Shown: positions 1 through 5,825 of the stretch, piece by piece
Layout of the letters: the number at the start of each line of letters is the position of its first letter
Position numbering within the stretch: the first letter of the stretch is position 1
Source: Bacteroidota bacterium
Lineage (GTDB): Bacteria > Bacteroidota > Bacteroidia > Flavobacteriales > Flavobacteriaceae
Direction of reading: 5' to 3'
NCBI GenBank assembly: GCA_023457535.1
Contig: JAEWLN010000075.1
Location: 1-5,825, forward strand
Length of the DNA: 5,825 bases
The notes under the pieces: model-generated
Told to the model about the DNA's origin: nothing
What the model saw: the letters and a program-made list of their open reading frames with translations, nothing else
Database searches by the model: none
Translations under genes and position numbers: made by a program

Positions 1-734
1 GACCAAAAGTGGATGATCGACAACCGGTACGAATACACCGGACGGTTAGCGGCCTTTGGCACAAAATAATACATCAGTCCCAGGAACGGCGTGGTCAAAA
101 AGAATGCAACGGCATTGTGTCCGTACCACCATTGCACCAGCGCGTCCTGCACACCGGCATAGACCGAATAGCTTTTCATCCCGGAGACGGGCAGCGCAAT
201 GCTGTTGAAAATGTGCAGCACCGCTACGGTCACAAACGTGGCCAGGTAAAACCAGATCGCAACATACAAATGGCGCTCGCGACGGCGTAAAATGGTTCCG
301 ATCATGTTAATGCCAAACACCACCCAGATCAGTGCGATCGCAACGTCGATCGGCCATTCGAGCTCGGCGTATTCTTTGGACGACGTAAAACCCATCGGAA
401 GTGACACCGCAGCGGCCAGAATGATCAGTTGCCAGCCCCAAAAGTGGATGTTGCTCAGCACGTCACTGAACATGCGCGTTTTAAGCAGGCGCTGCATCGA
501 ATAATAAATGCCCGCAAACATCGCGTTGCCCACAAAGGCGAAGATCACCGCGTTGGTGTGCAAAGGACGCAGTCGGCCGAAACTCAGGAACGGGATGCCA
601 TCGGTAAGGTTCGGAAACAGGAACAGCAGCGCGAGCACAAGCCCCACGGCCATCCCGATCACGCCAAAGGCAATCGTGGCATAGATGAATTTTTTGACAA
701 TTTTGTTGTCGTAGTAGAATTGCTGCATTTCCAT
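1..734 (-). CDS. ccoN: cbb3-type cytochrome c oxidase subunit I, N-terminal part (runs off the left edge)
   Basis: This is the catalytic heme-copper subunit of the cbb3 terminal oxidase, an inner-membrane enzyme that reduces oxygen to water with high oxygen affinity and pumps protons. The frame is open from the ATG at 734 to the window edge, giving 244 residues. Several hydrophobic helices are visible. The segment RPLHTNAVIF (about 57-66) carries His59, which aligns with the low-spin heme b ligand of CcoN. WWYGHNAVAFF (about 202-212) carries His206, which aligns with the CuB-ligand histidine. The end, YFVPKAANRPVYSYRLSIIHFW, is highly typical of CcoN. The cross-linked tyrosine, the two further CuB histidines and the heme b3 ligand lie beyond the edge. 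The ATG starts one base after the ccoS stop, and a second Met two codons in is an alternative start. In Bacteroidota this subunit is often fused to CcoO, but the window cannot show whether that is so here. Confidence 0.95.
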   Translation of the reverse strand, partial: MEMQQFYYDNKIVKKFIYATIAFGVIGMAVGLVLALLFLFPNLTDGIPFLSFGRLRPLHTNAVIFAFVGNAMFAGIYYSMQRLLKTRMFSDVLSNIHFWGWQLIILAAAVSLPMGFTSSKEYAELEWPIDVAIALIWVVFGINMIGTILRRRERHLYVAIWFYLATFVTVAVLHIFNSIALPVSGMKSYSVYAGVQDALVQWWYGHNAVAFFLTTPFLGLMYYFVPKAANRPVYSYRLSIIHFW

Positions 735-735
735 A

Positions 736-918
736 TTAAATCTGTTTGTTGGATTCGGTTTCGTTTTCAGTTTGGCGGAGTTCGTCGTCAAAGAGCATGC
801 GCACCGACGGCGTGTAGTCGTCCTCAAACTGCCCATTCCGCACCGCGCGCACAAAAGCCGCGAAAAAGCCGATCGCCACGGCGATGCTGATCGGGATTAA
901 AAGATACATGACACTCAT
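736..918 (-). CDS. ccoS: cbb3-type cytochrome oxidase assembly protein CcoS
   Basis: CcoS is a small inner-membrane protein needed for maturation of the cbb3 oxidase, probably for inserting heme and copper cofactors into CcoN. The 60-residue product has the family layout: a single N-terminal membrane helix (about residues 4-24, MYLLIPISIAVAIGFFAAFV), then a short soluble tail with the hallmark GQFEDDYTPSVRMLFDDE (about 29-46), close to the usual GQFDDLxxPxxRxLFDD. Length is normal for the family. Its ATG overlaps the TGA of ccoI in an ATGA arrangement, and its TAA is one base from the ccoN start, which implies translational coupling. No Shine-Dalgarno is needed or seen. The tail after residue 47 is polar and not conserved. 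Confidence 0.92.
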   Translation of the reverse strand: MSVMYLLIPISIAVAIGFFAAFVRAVRNGQFEDDYTPSVRMLFDDELRQTENETESNKQI

Positions 919-3371
919 ACCTCGGGTTTCTGGTCCAAAATTACTTTGCCCAACTGGGCCAAACCATGATATTTGTCATGCTTTGGATTTTGTAGGGTTA
1001 TTTTGTACCGATGCGCAAAAAAATTGCTCATTACGGTCACAAAACCGATGATCGTCACGGTACTCAACGGCATAATAATCGCAGCCACAAGCGGGGCGAG
1101 GTTGCCCGTGAGCGCAAACGTAAGCCCGACGACATTGTACAACAACGACAGCGCAAAACTCCACCTTATGGTCAGCATCGCTTTATGGGAAACGCGCATG
1201 AATTCTGGCAATTTGCTGAACTGCGATGCGTCCAGGATACCGTCGCAAGCCGGAGAGAACACATTGACGTTTTCAGAGATCACGATGCCCACATCGCTTT
1301 GGGCGAGCGCACCGGCGTCGTTGAGTCCGTCGCCCACCATGAGTACTTTGTGGCCCTGGAGCTGCAGGCGTTTGATGAATTCAAGTTTCTGATCGGGTTT
1401 TTGGTTGAAGGCCATTTGGGTTCCGGCCGGCAGTAATTTTTCAAGCGCATTGCGTTCCCCTTCGTTGTCGCCGGACAGCACTTTGATCGTATAGCGCTGC
1501 CCGAGTTTTTGAAATACCGTATCCAGTGCGTCGCGGTAATGGTTGTGAAACGCATATTTACCTACGACCACGCCGTTGATGCTCAGATGCACATGGGTCT
1601 GGAGCAGATTTTTGTCCTGCATGGCACCCACAAACGAGGCCGATCCGATGCGCAGGTCATTGCCGTCGATGCGTGCCAGTATGCCTTGGCCGGCGCGTTC
1701 TTCAAATGCTTCCATCGCAAGCAGATCGGATTCGGGCAAATGGCGGTACAGCAGACGGCTCAACGGATGATTCGACGCGCGAACGGCCGTGCGGATGGCT
1801 TGCAACTGTCGATTTGACAGCCTTGCGCCGCGGTATTCGATATCGGACTGACCTGAAGTGATCGTACCGGTTTTGTCGAAAATGATCGTATCGATGCGCG
1901 AAAGATTTTCGATCACTGAGGCATCCTTAAGGTATAATTTTGCCTTTCCGTACAGCCGCAGTACATTGCCGAGCGTAAACGGTGCGGTCAGCGCCAGTGC
2001 GCACGGGCAGGCCACGATCAGCACGGCCGTGAACACATTGAACGCCGTGTGGATATCGATAAAAAGCCAATAAATGAGTCCGGCAACGGCAACCAGCAGC
2101 AGCACCGGCGTAAAATAGTGGCTGATCGCGTTGGTAATCGATTGTATCGGACGGCTGGCGCGTTTTTCAAACACGGCGTTGCTCCATAGTTGCGTCAGAT
2201 AACTTTGCGAGACCGATTGCAGCGCTTCCATTTCTATCGGTGCCGCGACGAGCCTTCCGCCGGCAAAAAGTTTGTCGCCCGATTTTTTGGCCACCGGCAC
2301 CGATTCGCCGCTGACAAAACTATAATCGATGGCCGCATTGCCCGACATCAGGATACCGTCGGCGGGAATGAGTTCCTGGTTGCGGATCAGCAGCCGGTCG
2401 CCAGGGACGATTTCATAAATCGGCACATTTTCCTCGCGATGGTCCGACAGGCGCGTGACGGCCACCGGAAAATACGATTTGTAATCGCGCTCAAAACTCA
2501 AAAACCGATACGTTTTGGATTGGAACGATTTGCCGAGCAACATAAAGAAGATCAGTCCGGCGAGGCTGTCGAAAAACCCGGGACCGTGGTCGAGCAGCAT
2601 GTCGGCCACACTTCTGATGAACATGATCACGATTCCGAGCGCAATCGGAATCTCGATATTGAGCATACCGGTACGCAGGCTTTTCCACGCCGCGGTGTAG
2701 TAACCGCTGGCAGAGTAGAAAAATGTAGGCAGCGCAAGAGCAAATATCAGCGCGCGGAAAAAACCTTTGTATTGGTCGAGCCAGAATTCTTTTATTTCGA
2801 AATATTCCGGAAACGACAGCAGCATGATGTTGCCAAAACAAAAAAAGGCAACGCCCAGTTTATAGGTCAGCGAATGGTCAGCCGGCTTTTTGTCGCGGTC
2901 ATATTGTTCGAGCGAGATATACGGCTCATAGCCGATGCGGCACAGCAGTCCGACAACTTCTTTGAGCGCGATCTGATCTTTTTGATAGCTGATCCGCACC
3001 GACTTTTCGTGGAAGTTGACCTGCGATGCGGTGATGCCCGGATGCAGTTTGCGCAAATTTTCGAGTATCCAGATGCACGAACTGCAATGGATGTGCGGAA
3101 TGTTGAGCGATACGATCTGCAGGTTCCCTTCATCGAATTGGAGTAATTTTCCAACGATTTGCGCATTGGACAAAAAGTCGTACTTGTTGGCATCTTCAAG
3201 CGGCCTGGCGCCCGGAGACCGCTCGAGGTCGTAATAGGAAGTTAGTCCGTTGCTGCTGAAAATCCCGTACACCGTTTGGCATCCGTTGCAGCAAAATGAT
3301 TTGCCGTCCCATGCGATGACCTGTGTTGGTGGAATATCCAGCCCGCAATGAAAACATTGGGGAGTATCCAT
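915..3371 (-). CDS. ccoI: CcoI/FixI-type copper-translocating P1B ATPase for cbb3 oxidase assembly
   Basis: This 818-residue membrane ATPase of the CcoI/FixI (CtpA) subgroup is expected to move Cu(I) across the membrane to supply the binuclear centre of CcoN. An N-terminal cysteine-rich metal-binding segment has C6xxC9 and C27C28xxC31. A heavy-metal-associated domain follows with C96SSC99. Membrane helices then lead to the actuator motif SGES (354-357) and the ion-selective CPC (455-457). The phosphorylation loop DKTGT (499-503) has its catalytic Asp499. The nucleotide-binding SNHP includes H535-P536, and the hinge GDGLND spans 680-685. The last helices carry MPLST (767-771), where metal-site residues of P1B pumps are expected. 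No key residue is missing. The ATG at 3371 gives a natural N-terminus just before the first CxxC. ccoI is the first gene of the operon, 105 bases from the divergent Crp/Fnr regulator, and its stop overlaps ccoS. A generic CopA-type pump is the alternative, but the N-terminal Cys segment and the neighbours favour CcoI. Confidence 0.95.
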   Translation of the reverse strand: MDTPQCFHCGLDIPPTQVIAWDGKSFCCNGCQTVYGIFSSNGLTSYYDLERSPGARPLEDANKYDFLSNAQIVGKLLQFDEGNLQIVSLNIPHIHCSSCIWILENLRKLHPGITASQVNFHEKSVRISYQKDQIALKEVVGLLCRIGYEPYISLEQYDRDKKPADHSLTYKLGVAFFCFGNIMLLSFPEYFEIKEFWLDQYKGFFRALIFALALPTFFYSASGYYTAAWKSLRTGMLNIEIPIALGIVIMFIRSVADMLLDHGPGFFDSLAGLIFFMLLGKSFQSKTYRFLSFERDYKSYFPVAVTRLSDHREENVPIYEIVPGDRLLIRNQELIPADGILMSGNAAIDYSFVSGESVPVAKKSGDKLFAGGRLVAAPIEMEALQSVSQSYLTQLWSNAVFEKRASRPIQSITNAISHYFTPVLLLVAVAGLIYWLFIDIHTAFNVFTAVLIVACPCALALTAPFTLGNVLRLYGKAKLYLKDASVIENLSRIDTIIFDKTGTITSGQSDIEYRGARLSNRQLQAIRTAVRASNHPLSRLLYRHLPESDLLAMEAFEERAGQGILARIDGNDLRIGSASFVGAMQDKNLLQTHVHLSINGVVVGKYAFHNHYRDALDTVFQKLGQRYTIKVLSGDNEGERNALEKLLPAGTQMAFNQKPDQKLEFIKRLQLQGHKVLMVGDGLNDAGALAQSDVGIVISENVNVFSPACDGILDASQFSKLPEFMRVSHKAMLTIRWSFALSLLYNVVGLTFALTGNLAPLVAAIIMPLSTVTIIGFVTVMSNFFAHRYKITLQNPKHDKYHGLAQLGKVILDQKPEV

Positions 3372-3391
3372 AATTGCTCATTTACCTGGGG

Positions 3392-3399
3392 CAAAGTTG
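3392..3399 (-). promoter_or_regulatory. Predicted -7 box of the cco operon promoter
   Basis: On the minus strand this reads CAACTTTG, one mismatch from the Bacteroidota -7 consensus TAnnTTTG. It would place the transcript start near 3387, with a leader of about 16 bases before the ccoI ATG. No TTG (-33) element is found 17-23 bases upstream. That region is occupied instead by the palindrome at 3420-3437, as expected for an activator-dependent promoter. The start site is inferred, not seen. Confidence 0.45.
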
Positions 3400-3419
3400 C
3401 GCAGAGAATTTGGCGAAAA

Positions 3420-3437
3420 ACATGACATATATCATGT
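3420..3437. promoter_or_regulatory. Crp/Fnr-type operator palindrome between ccoI and the regulator gene
   Basis: ACATGACATATATCATGT is a perfect inverted repeat with 6-base arms (ACATGA/TCATGT) around 6 central bases. The inner core TGA-N6-TCA has exactly the spacing of CRP (TGTGA-N6-TCACA) and FNR (TTGAT-N4-ATCAA) sites, though the outer bases fit neither consensus fully. It lies in the divergent gap next to a Crp/Fnr gene. Its centre, 3428.5, is about 41.5 bases upstream of the predicted ccoI start and about 30 upstream of the predicted regulator start. This predicts activation of the cco operon and possible autorepression of the regulator. Confidence 0.65.
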
Positions 3438-3445
3438 GGATTGGC

Positions 3446-3453
3446 TAAATTTG
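3446..3453 (+). promoter_or_regulatory. Predicted -7 box of the Crp/Fnr regulator gene
   Basis: TAAATTTG followed by C matches the Bacteroidota -7 consensus TAnnTTTG exactly. It predicts a transcript start near 3458 and a leader of about 18-19 bases to the ATG at 3477. No TTG lies at the usual -33 distance. The palindrome covers that place, so the promoter is either weak or controlled by its own product. The box lies inside the longer reading frame that would begin with TTG at 3441, which argues against that earlier start. Confidence 0.5.
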
Positions 3454-3476
3454 CAAAATCCCCCGAATGGAATGTT

Positions 3477-4157
3477 ATGAGCAAATGTGAACAATGTATC
3501 GTGCGCGAATTCAGTTCGTTGAAATCGCTTACCAAGGATGAACTGGTCAGGATGGCCCATTGCAAAACTTCTAAAATCGTGCGTAAAGGCGATACGATTT
3601 TCAGCGAAGGCGAGACGATCGGCGGCGTATTTTGCGTCAAGGACGGCGTTTGCAAAATGACCAAGCTCAGTTCAAACGGGCGTGACCAGATTGTTCATCT
3701 TGTCAAAAAAGGCGAATTGCTCGGGCAGCGGTCAATGATTTCCGACGAGCCCGCCAATCTTTCAGCCGTCGCGCTTGAAGACATGGAGGTTTGTTTCATT
3801 CCCAAATCGGAAATTCTCGGGTTTTTCAACCAGAACAACCGCTTTTCGATGGATGTCATGAAAACCATTTGCGGAGACCTGAAAGAAGCCGACGACATCA
3901 TGGTGCAGCTTGGGCAAAAAACGGTCAAGGAACGACTTGCGCTGACGCTGCTCTATCTCGAGGACAATTTTGGCAAAAACCCGGACGGAACGCTTAAGCT
4001 ACAACTCTCGCGCGAGGAAATGGCGAGTATGATCGGTACGGCGACGGAAAGTTGCATCAGGCTGCTCAGCGAATTCAACAAAGCCGGCTGGATCGCGCTC
4101 ACGGGAAAGAAGATCGCGGTGCTCGACCGGGCGCGTTTGGAGCGGTTGGGGGAGTGA
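3477..4157 (+). CDS. Crp/Fnr family transcriptional regulator, FNR-like, cysteine-containing
   Basis: This 226-residue regulator has an N-terminal cyclic-nucleotide-type beta-roll (about 30-112), a dimerisation helix (about 122-147) and a C-terminal winged helix-turn-helix (about 150-222). In the helix-turn-helix, REEMASMIGTATESCIRLLSEF (179-200), Glu191 and Arg195 match the base-reading Glu and Arg of FNR and CRP. The N-terminus has C4xxC7, which aligns with FNR Cys20/Cys23. C106 in EVCFIP aligns with FNR Cys122 (VCEIP). The position of FNR Cys29 is Ser13, but Cys29 of this protein could stand in. The cAMP-binding residues of CRP are replaced (E72 by Gln84, R82 by Leu95), so cAMP is an unlikely ligand. 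A [4Fe-4S] cluster or thiol redox sensor is inferred. The ATG at 3477 is preferred over an in-frame TTG at 3441 because a -7 box lies between them. The gene diverges from ccoI, so it is the likely oxygen-responsive activator of the oxidase operon. Confidence 0.88.
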   Translation: MSKCEQCIVREFSSLKSLTKDELVRMAHCKTSKIVRKGDTIFSEGETIGGVFCVKDGVCKMTKLSSNGRDQIVHLVKKGELLGQRSMISDEPANLSAVALEDMEVCFIPKSEILGFFNQNNRFSMDVMKTICGDLKEADDIMVQLGQKTVKERLALTLLYLEDNFGKNPDGTLKLQLSREEMASMIGTATESCIRLLSEFNKAGWIALTGKKIAVLDRARLERLGE

Positions 4158-4160
4158 GTC

Positions 4161-4195
4161 TCGAATGTCGAACGTCGAATGTCGAACGTCGAACG
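4161..4195. repeat. Tandem heptamer repeat, five copies of TCGAAYG
   Basis: Five contiguous 7-base units follow the regulator stop codon by three bases: TCGAATG, TCGAACG, TCGAATG, TCGAACG, TCGAACG. They vary only at the sixth base (T or C), and the first four alternate strictly. The array is followed by AACGTAACGTT (4196-4206), which contains a 5-1-5 inverted repeat and looks like decayed units. The array fills much of the 61-base gap between two convergent genes. No GC-rich stem with a T-run is present there, so the array may occupy the place of a terminator. Its function is unknown. Confidence 0.9.
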
Positions 4196-4218
4196 AACGT
4201 AACGTTAAACTTTAAACC

Positions 4219-4593
4219 TCATTTCCTTACAATATCCCGCAACAATACTTTTCCGGGATAGTTTACCAACTCGAGTTCGATGGCTTGTTGTCCGAGGGTT
4301 TTTCCTTCTACCGTATAGGTTTTTCCATTGCCCACCGGTTTATTGCTGCGGCTGAAATCGACGTCGCCGTGTTTGAGCGTATTTTTGATGTCCACCGTGT
4401 CGATCCACTGTTCGGCCAGGATTTGCGAGGCTTTTTCAGAATAATGAAACGGTTTGTTGCGCAGGTCGTTGAGTACGCGCGCGTTCGGGAAATAGTTGCA
4501 GCGCGTGTCTTTGCCGCTCCACATCAGTGCTACGAAGAAGAGTCCGATGGTAAAGCCGCCCATATAGTAGGCAAAACGGTATTTGAAGGTCAT
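4219..4593 (-). CDS. Small membrane-anchored protein, DUF4258-like, function unknown
   Basis: A 124-residue product with one N-terminal hydrophobic helix (about residues 8-25, YYMGGFTIGLFFVALMW) is followed by a soluble domain of about 95 residues. The soluble part includes CNYFPNARVLNDL (32-44), HYSEKASQILAEQWID (50-65), HGDVDFSRSN (75-84) and a C-terminal beta-rich stretch with YTVEGKT (93-99). From memory this resembles the DUF4258 proteins found beside alanine dehydrogenase in Bacteroidota. No biochemical role is known to me. The orientation of the helix suggests either a signal anchor or an uncleaved signal, and no lipobox is evident. The gene lies 36 bases after the ald stop on the same strand and has a good -7 box in that gap, so it can be made independently of or together with ald. 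Coding is supported by the clean start, the consensus promoter and the domain-like sequence. Confidence 0.75.
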   Translation of the reverse strand: MTFKYRFAYYMGGFTIGLFFVALMWSGKDTRCNYFPNARVLNDLRNKPFHYSEKASQILAEQWIDTVDIKNTLKHGDVDFSRSNKPVGNGKTYTVEGKTLGQQAIELELVNYPGKVLLRDIVRK

Positions 4594-4609
4594 GTCCGGA
4601 AATTTGGTG

Positions 4610-4640
4610 CAAAGGTAGGCTTTCCGATCTTAAAACACAA
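4610..4640 (-). promoter_or_regulatory. Predicted Bacteroidota-type promoter of the DUF4258-like gene
   Basis: On the minus strand TACCTTTG (4617-4610), followed by C, matches TAnnTTTG exactly. A TTG (4640-4638) lies 20 bases upstream, within the 17-23 base spacing known for flavobacterial promoters. The predicted start near 4605 gives a leader of about 12 bases. The -33 element lies inside the last codons of the preceding ald gene. This is the only promoter in the window with both elements. Confidence 0.5.
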
Positions 4641-5823
4641 TCAAATTGATGTCGCTGTCGTTAAGTCCGAACCATTCGCCAATGGCTTTGTTGGTCAGAA
4701 TGCCGTGATACAGATAAACGCCGTTCTTGAGTCCTTTGTTCATCCGGATGGCATTTTCGATGCCGCCATCATCGGCGATTTCCAGCAGATAAGGCGTCAG
4801 GATGTTGCTGATGGAAAGCGACGCGGTTTTCGAATACCGCGACGGAATATTGGGCACACAATAATGGATGACGTTGTGTTTGATGAACGTGGGCTTTTCG
4901 TGCGTGGTCACTTCTGACGTTTCAAAACAGCCGCCCGTATCAATGCTGACATCCACCACGACGGCGCCGCGTTTCATGTGTTCGACCATGGTTTCGGTCA
5001 CTACGACAGGGCATCGGTCTTTGCCGCGCATGGCCCCGATGGCCACATCGCATCGCCTGAGCGCCTTGAGCAATGATTTGGGTTGTATCGTCGAGGTGAA
5101 GATCGGATGGTTCAGATTGTTTTGCAGCCGTCGCAGCTTGGTGATCGAATTGTCGAATACCTTTACGTGCGCACCCAGACCAAGCGCGGTTTTGGCAGCA
5201 AATTCGCCAACGGTTCCCGCGCCAAGGATCACCACATCGGTAGGAGGGACGCCGGTGATGTTGCCAAAAAGCAGTCCTTTTCCAAATTCGTTGTTGATCA
5301 TGAGCTCGGCTGCAACCAGGATCGACGCAGTGCCGGCAATTTCGCTGAGCGATTTGACCGCCGGGTACGATCCGTCTTCGTCCTTGATGTATTCGAATGC
5401 AAGCGCGGTGATTTTCTTTTTGGCCAGTTCCTCAAAGTATTTCTTTTTGCGCGTTTTGAGTTGTATCGCGGACAAAACCACCGTTCCAGGCTTGACGTGC
5501 TTGATTTCCTCCATCGTCAGCGGCTCCACCTTGAGCAGCATCGGGCAGGCGAGCACCTTTTGCGTATCGGCGGTAATTTCCGCACCGGCGTCGCTGTATT
5601 CTTTGTCGCAATAGCTCGAACTCAGGCCCGCGCCGGCTTCGATCATGACGCGGTGGCCGTGCGAGGTAAGCGAATTGACCGCATCGGGCGTCAGGCAAAT
5701 GCGGCGTTCCTGGTAACTGGTTTCCTTTGGAATGCCGATAAAAAGCTCGCTTTTGTGCCTTGCGATCTCAAGTTTCTCCTCCTGCGGCAACAGCTGTTGC
5801 GTGGTAAACGGCGTCAGTGACAT
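4630..5823 (-). CDS. ald: Alanine dehydrogenase / PntA-type NAD(P)-dependent dehydrogenase
   Basis: This 397-residue enzyme is of the alanine dehydrogenase/transhydrogenase alpha family, which interconverts L-alanine and pyruvate plus ammonia with NAD(H) in the cytoplasm. The start MSLTPFTTQQLLPQEEKLE adds about 25 residues before the usual IGIPKE (29-34), a form I know from Bacteroidota. Substrate-side residues by alignment are Arg41 (RRICLTP) and Lys98 (LLKVEP). The Rossmann nucleotide motif GAGTVG is at 201-206. VDVSIDTGGCFETSE (290-304) carries the expected catalytic Asp295, followed by THEKPTFIKHNVIHYCVPNIPS (307-328). The catalytic His of classical enzymes (YLHLA) is Gln121 here (SAIQLKT), so activity on alanine is inferred from family only. 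The ATG is two bases from the right edge, and its upstream control region is not visible. It stops 36 bases before the small membrane protein gene on the same strand. Confidence 0.88.
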   Translation of the reverse strand: MSLTPFTTQQLLPQEEKLEIARHKSELFIGIPKETSYQERRICLTPDAVNSLTSHGHRVMIEAGAGLSSSYCDKEYSDAGAEITADTQKVLACPMLLKVEPLTMEEIKHVKPGTVVLSAIQLKTRKKKYFEELAKKKITALAFEYIKDEDGSYPAVKSLSEIAGTASILVAAELMINNEFGKGLLFGNITGVPPTDVVILGAGTVGEFAAKTALGLGAHVKVFDNSITKLRRLQNNLNHPIFTSTIQPKSLLKALRRCDVAIGAMRGKDRCPVVVTETMVEHMKRGAVVVDVSIDTGGCFETSEVTTHEKPTFIKHNVIHYCVPNIPSRYSKTASLSISNILTPYLLEIADDGGIENAIRMNKGLKNGVYLYHGILTNKAIGEWFGLNDSDINLIVF

Positions 5824-5825
5824 GG

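Noticed and set aside
9..890. Plus-strand open frames in the left part of the window
   Set aside because: They are antisense to ccoN and ccoS, both of which are recognised residue by residue.
2190..3146. Plus-strand open frame of 318 codons opposite ccoI
   Set aside because: It is entirely antisense to a gene with all P-type ATPase motifs intact. Its translation is rich in Arg, His and Gln without domain-like pattern, as expected of a shadow frame.
3441..3476. TTG-initiated 12-residue N-terminal extension of the Crp/Fnr regulator
   Set aside because: The stretch contains a perfect -7 box at 3446-3453. The ATG at 3477 gives the expected N-terminus, with CxxC four residues in.
4161..4206. Heptamer array as a CRISPR or a classical terminator
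   Set aside because: The units are contiguous 7-mers without spacers, so it is not CRISPR. The only inverted repeats nearby (4196-4206 and 4205-4215) have one-base loops and no adjoining T-run, so no standard hairpin terminator can be claimed.
4285..4917. Plus-strand open frame of 210 codons spanning the small gene and the ald end
   Set aside because: It runs antisense across two genes and their intergenic promoter. The minus-strand genes have better starts, a promoter and family resemblance.
5083..5820. Plus-strand open frame of 245 codons opposite ald, and a second one at 4868-5614
   Set aside because: Both lie antisense to the clearly conserved alanine dehydrogenase and overlap each other. 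They show no recognisable family features.

Overview
The window looks like chromosomal DNA of a Bacteroidota bacterium, probably of the Flavobacteriia/Cytophagia/Chitinophagia group. By eye the base composition is mid-range, near 50% GC. Three observations support this. The alanine dehydrogenase is of the long form with the N-terminal PFT..LLP.EEKLE extension that I associate with Bacteroidota. Shine-Dalgarno sequences are essentially absent. Promoter -7 boxes of the type TAnnTTTG, the Bacteroidota sigma factor signature, occur where expected. All genes look intact except the one cut by the left edge. No RNA genes, mobile elements or CRISPR arrays were seen.

Layout, left to right. Positions 1-3371 (minus strand) hold the beginning of a cbb3-type cytochrome c oxidase operon, transcribed leftwards in the order ccoI (copper P-type ATPase), ccoS (small assembly protein), ccoN (catalytic subunit, N-terminal 244 residues only). 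ccoI and ccoS overlap by 4 bases (ATGA), and ccoS and ccoN are separated by a single base, so the three are almost certainly one transcript. The structural genes ccoO, ccoP and others presumably follow beyond the left edge.

Positions 3372-3476 form a compact divergent control region between ccoI and a plus-strand Crp/Fnr-family regulator (3477-4157). It contains one perfect 18-base palindrome with the TGA-N6-TCA geometry of Crp/Fnr operators, flanked by a -7 box for each gene. Neither -7 box has a recognisable -33 element. The palindrome centre falls near -41.5 of the predicted ccoI start, the class II activator position, and near -30 of the predicted regulator start, where binding would block polymerase. 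The regulator carries FNR-like cysteines and lacks the cAMP-binding residues of CRP. The simplest model is an oxygen- or redox-responsive switch that turns on the high-affinity terminal oxidase under low oxygen and limits its own synthesis.

Positions 4158-4218 are the convergent gap after the regulator and contain five tandem copies of a heptamer (TCGAAYG). Positions 4219-4593 (minus) encode a small membrane-anchored protein resembling the Bacteroidota DUF4258 family, with its own promoter overlapping the end of the gene before it. Positions 4630-5823 (minus) encode a complete alanine dehydrogenase/PntA-type NAD(P)-dependent enzyme, in which the conserved active-site histidine of classical alanine dehydrogenases is a glutamine.
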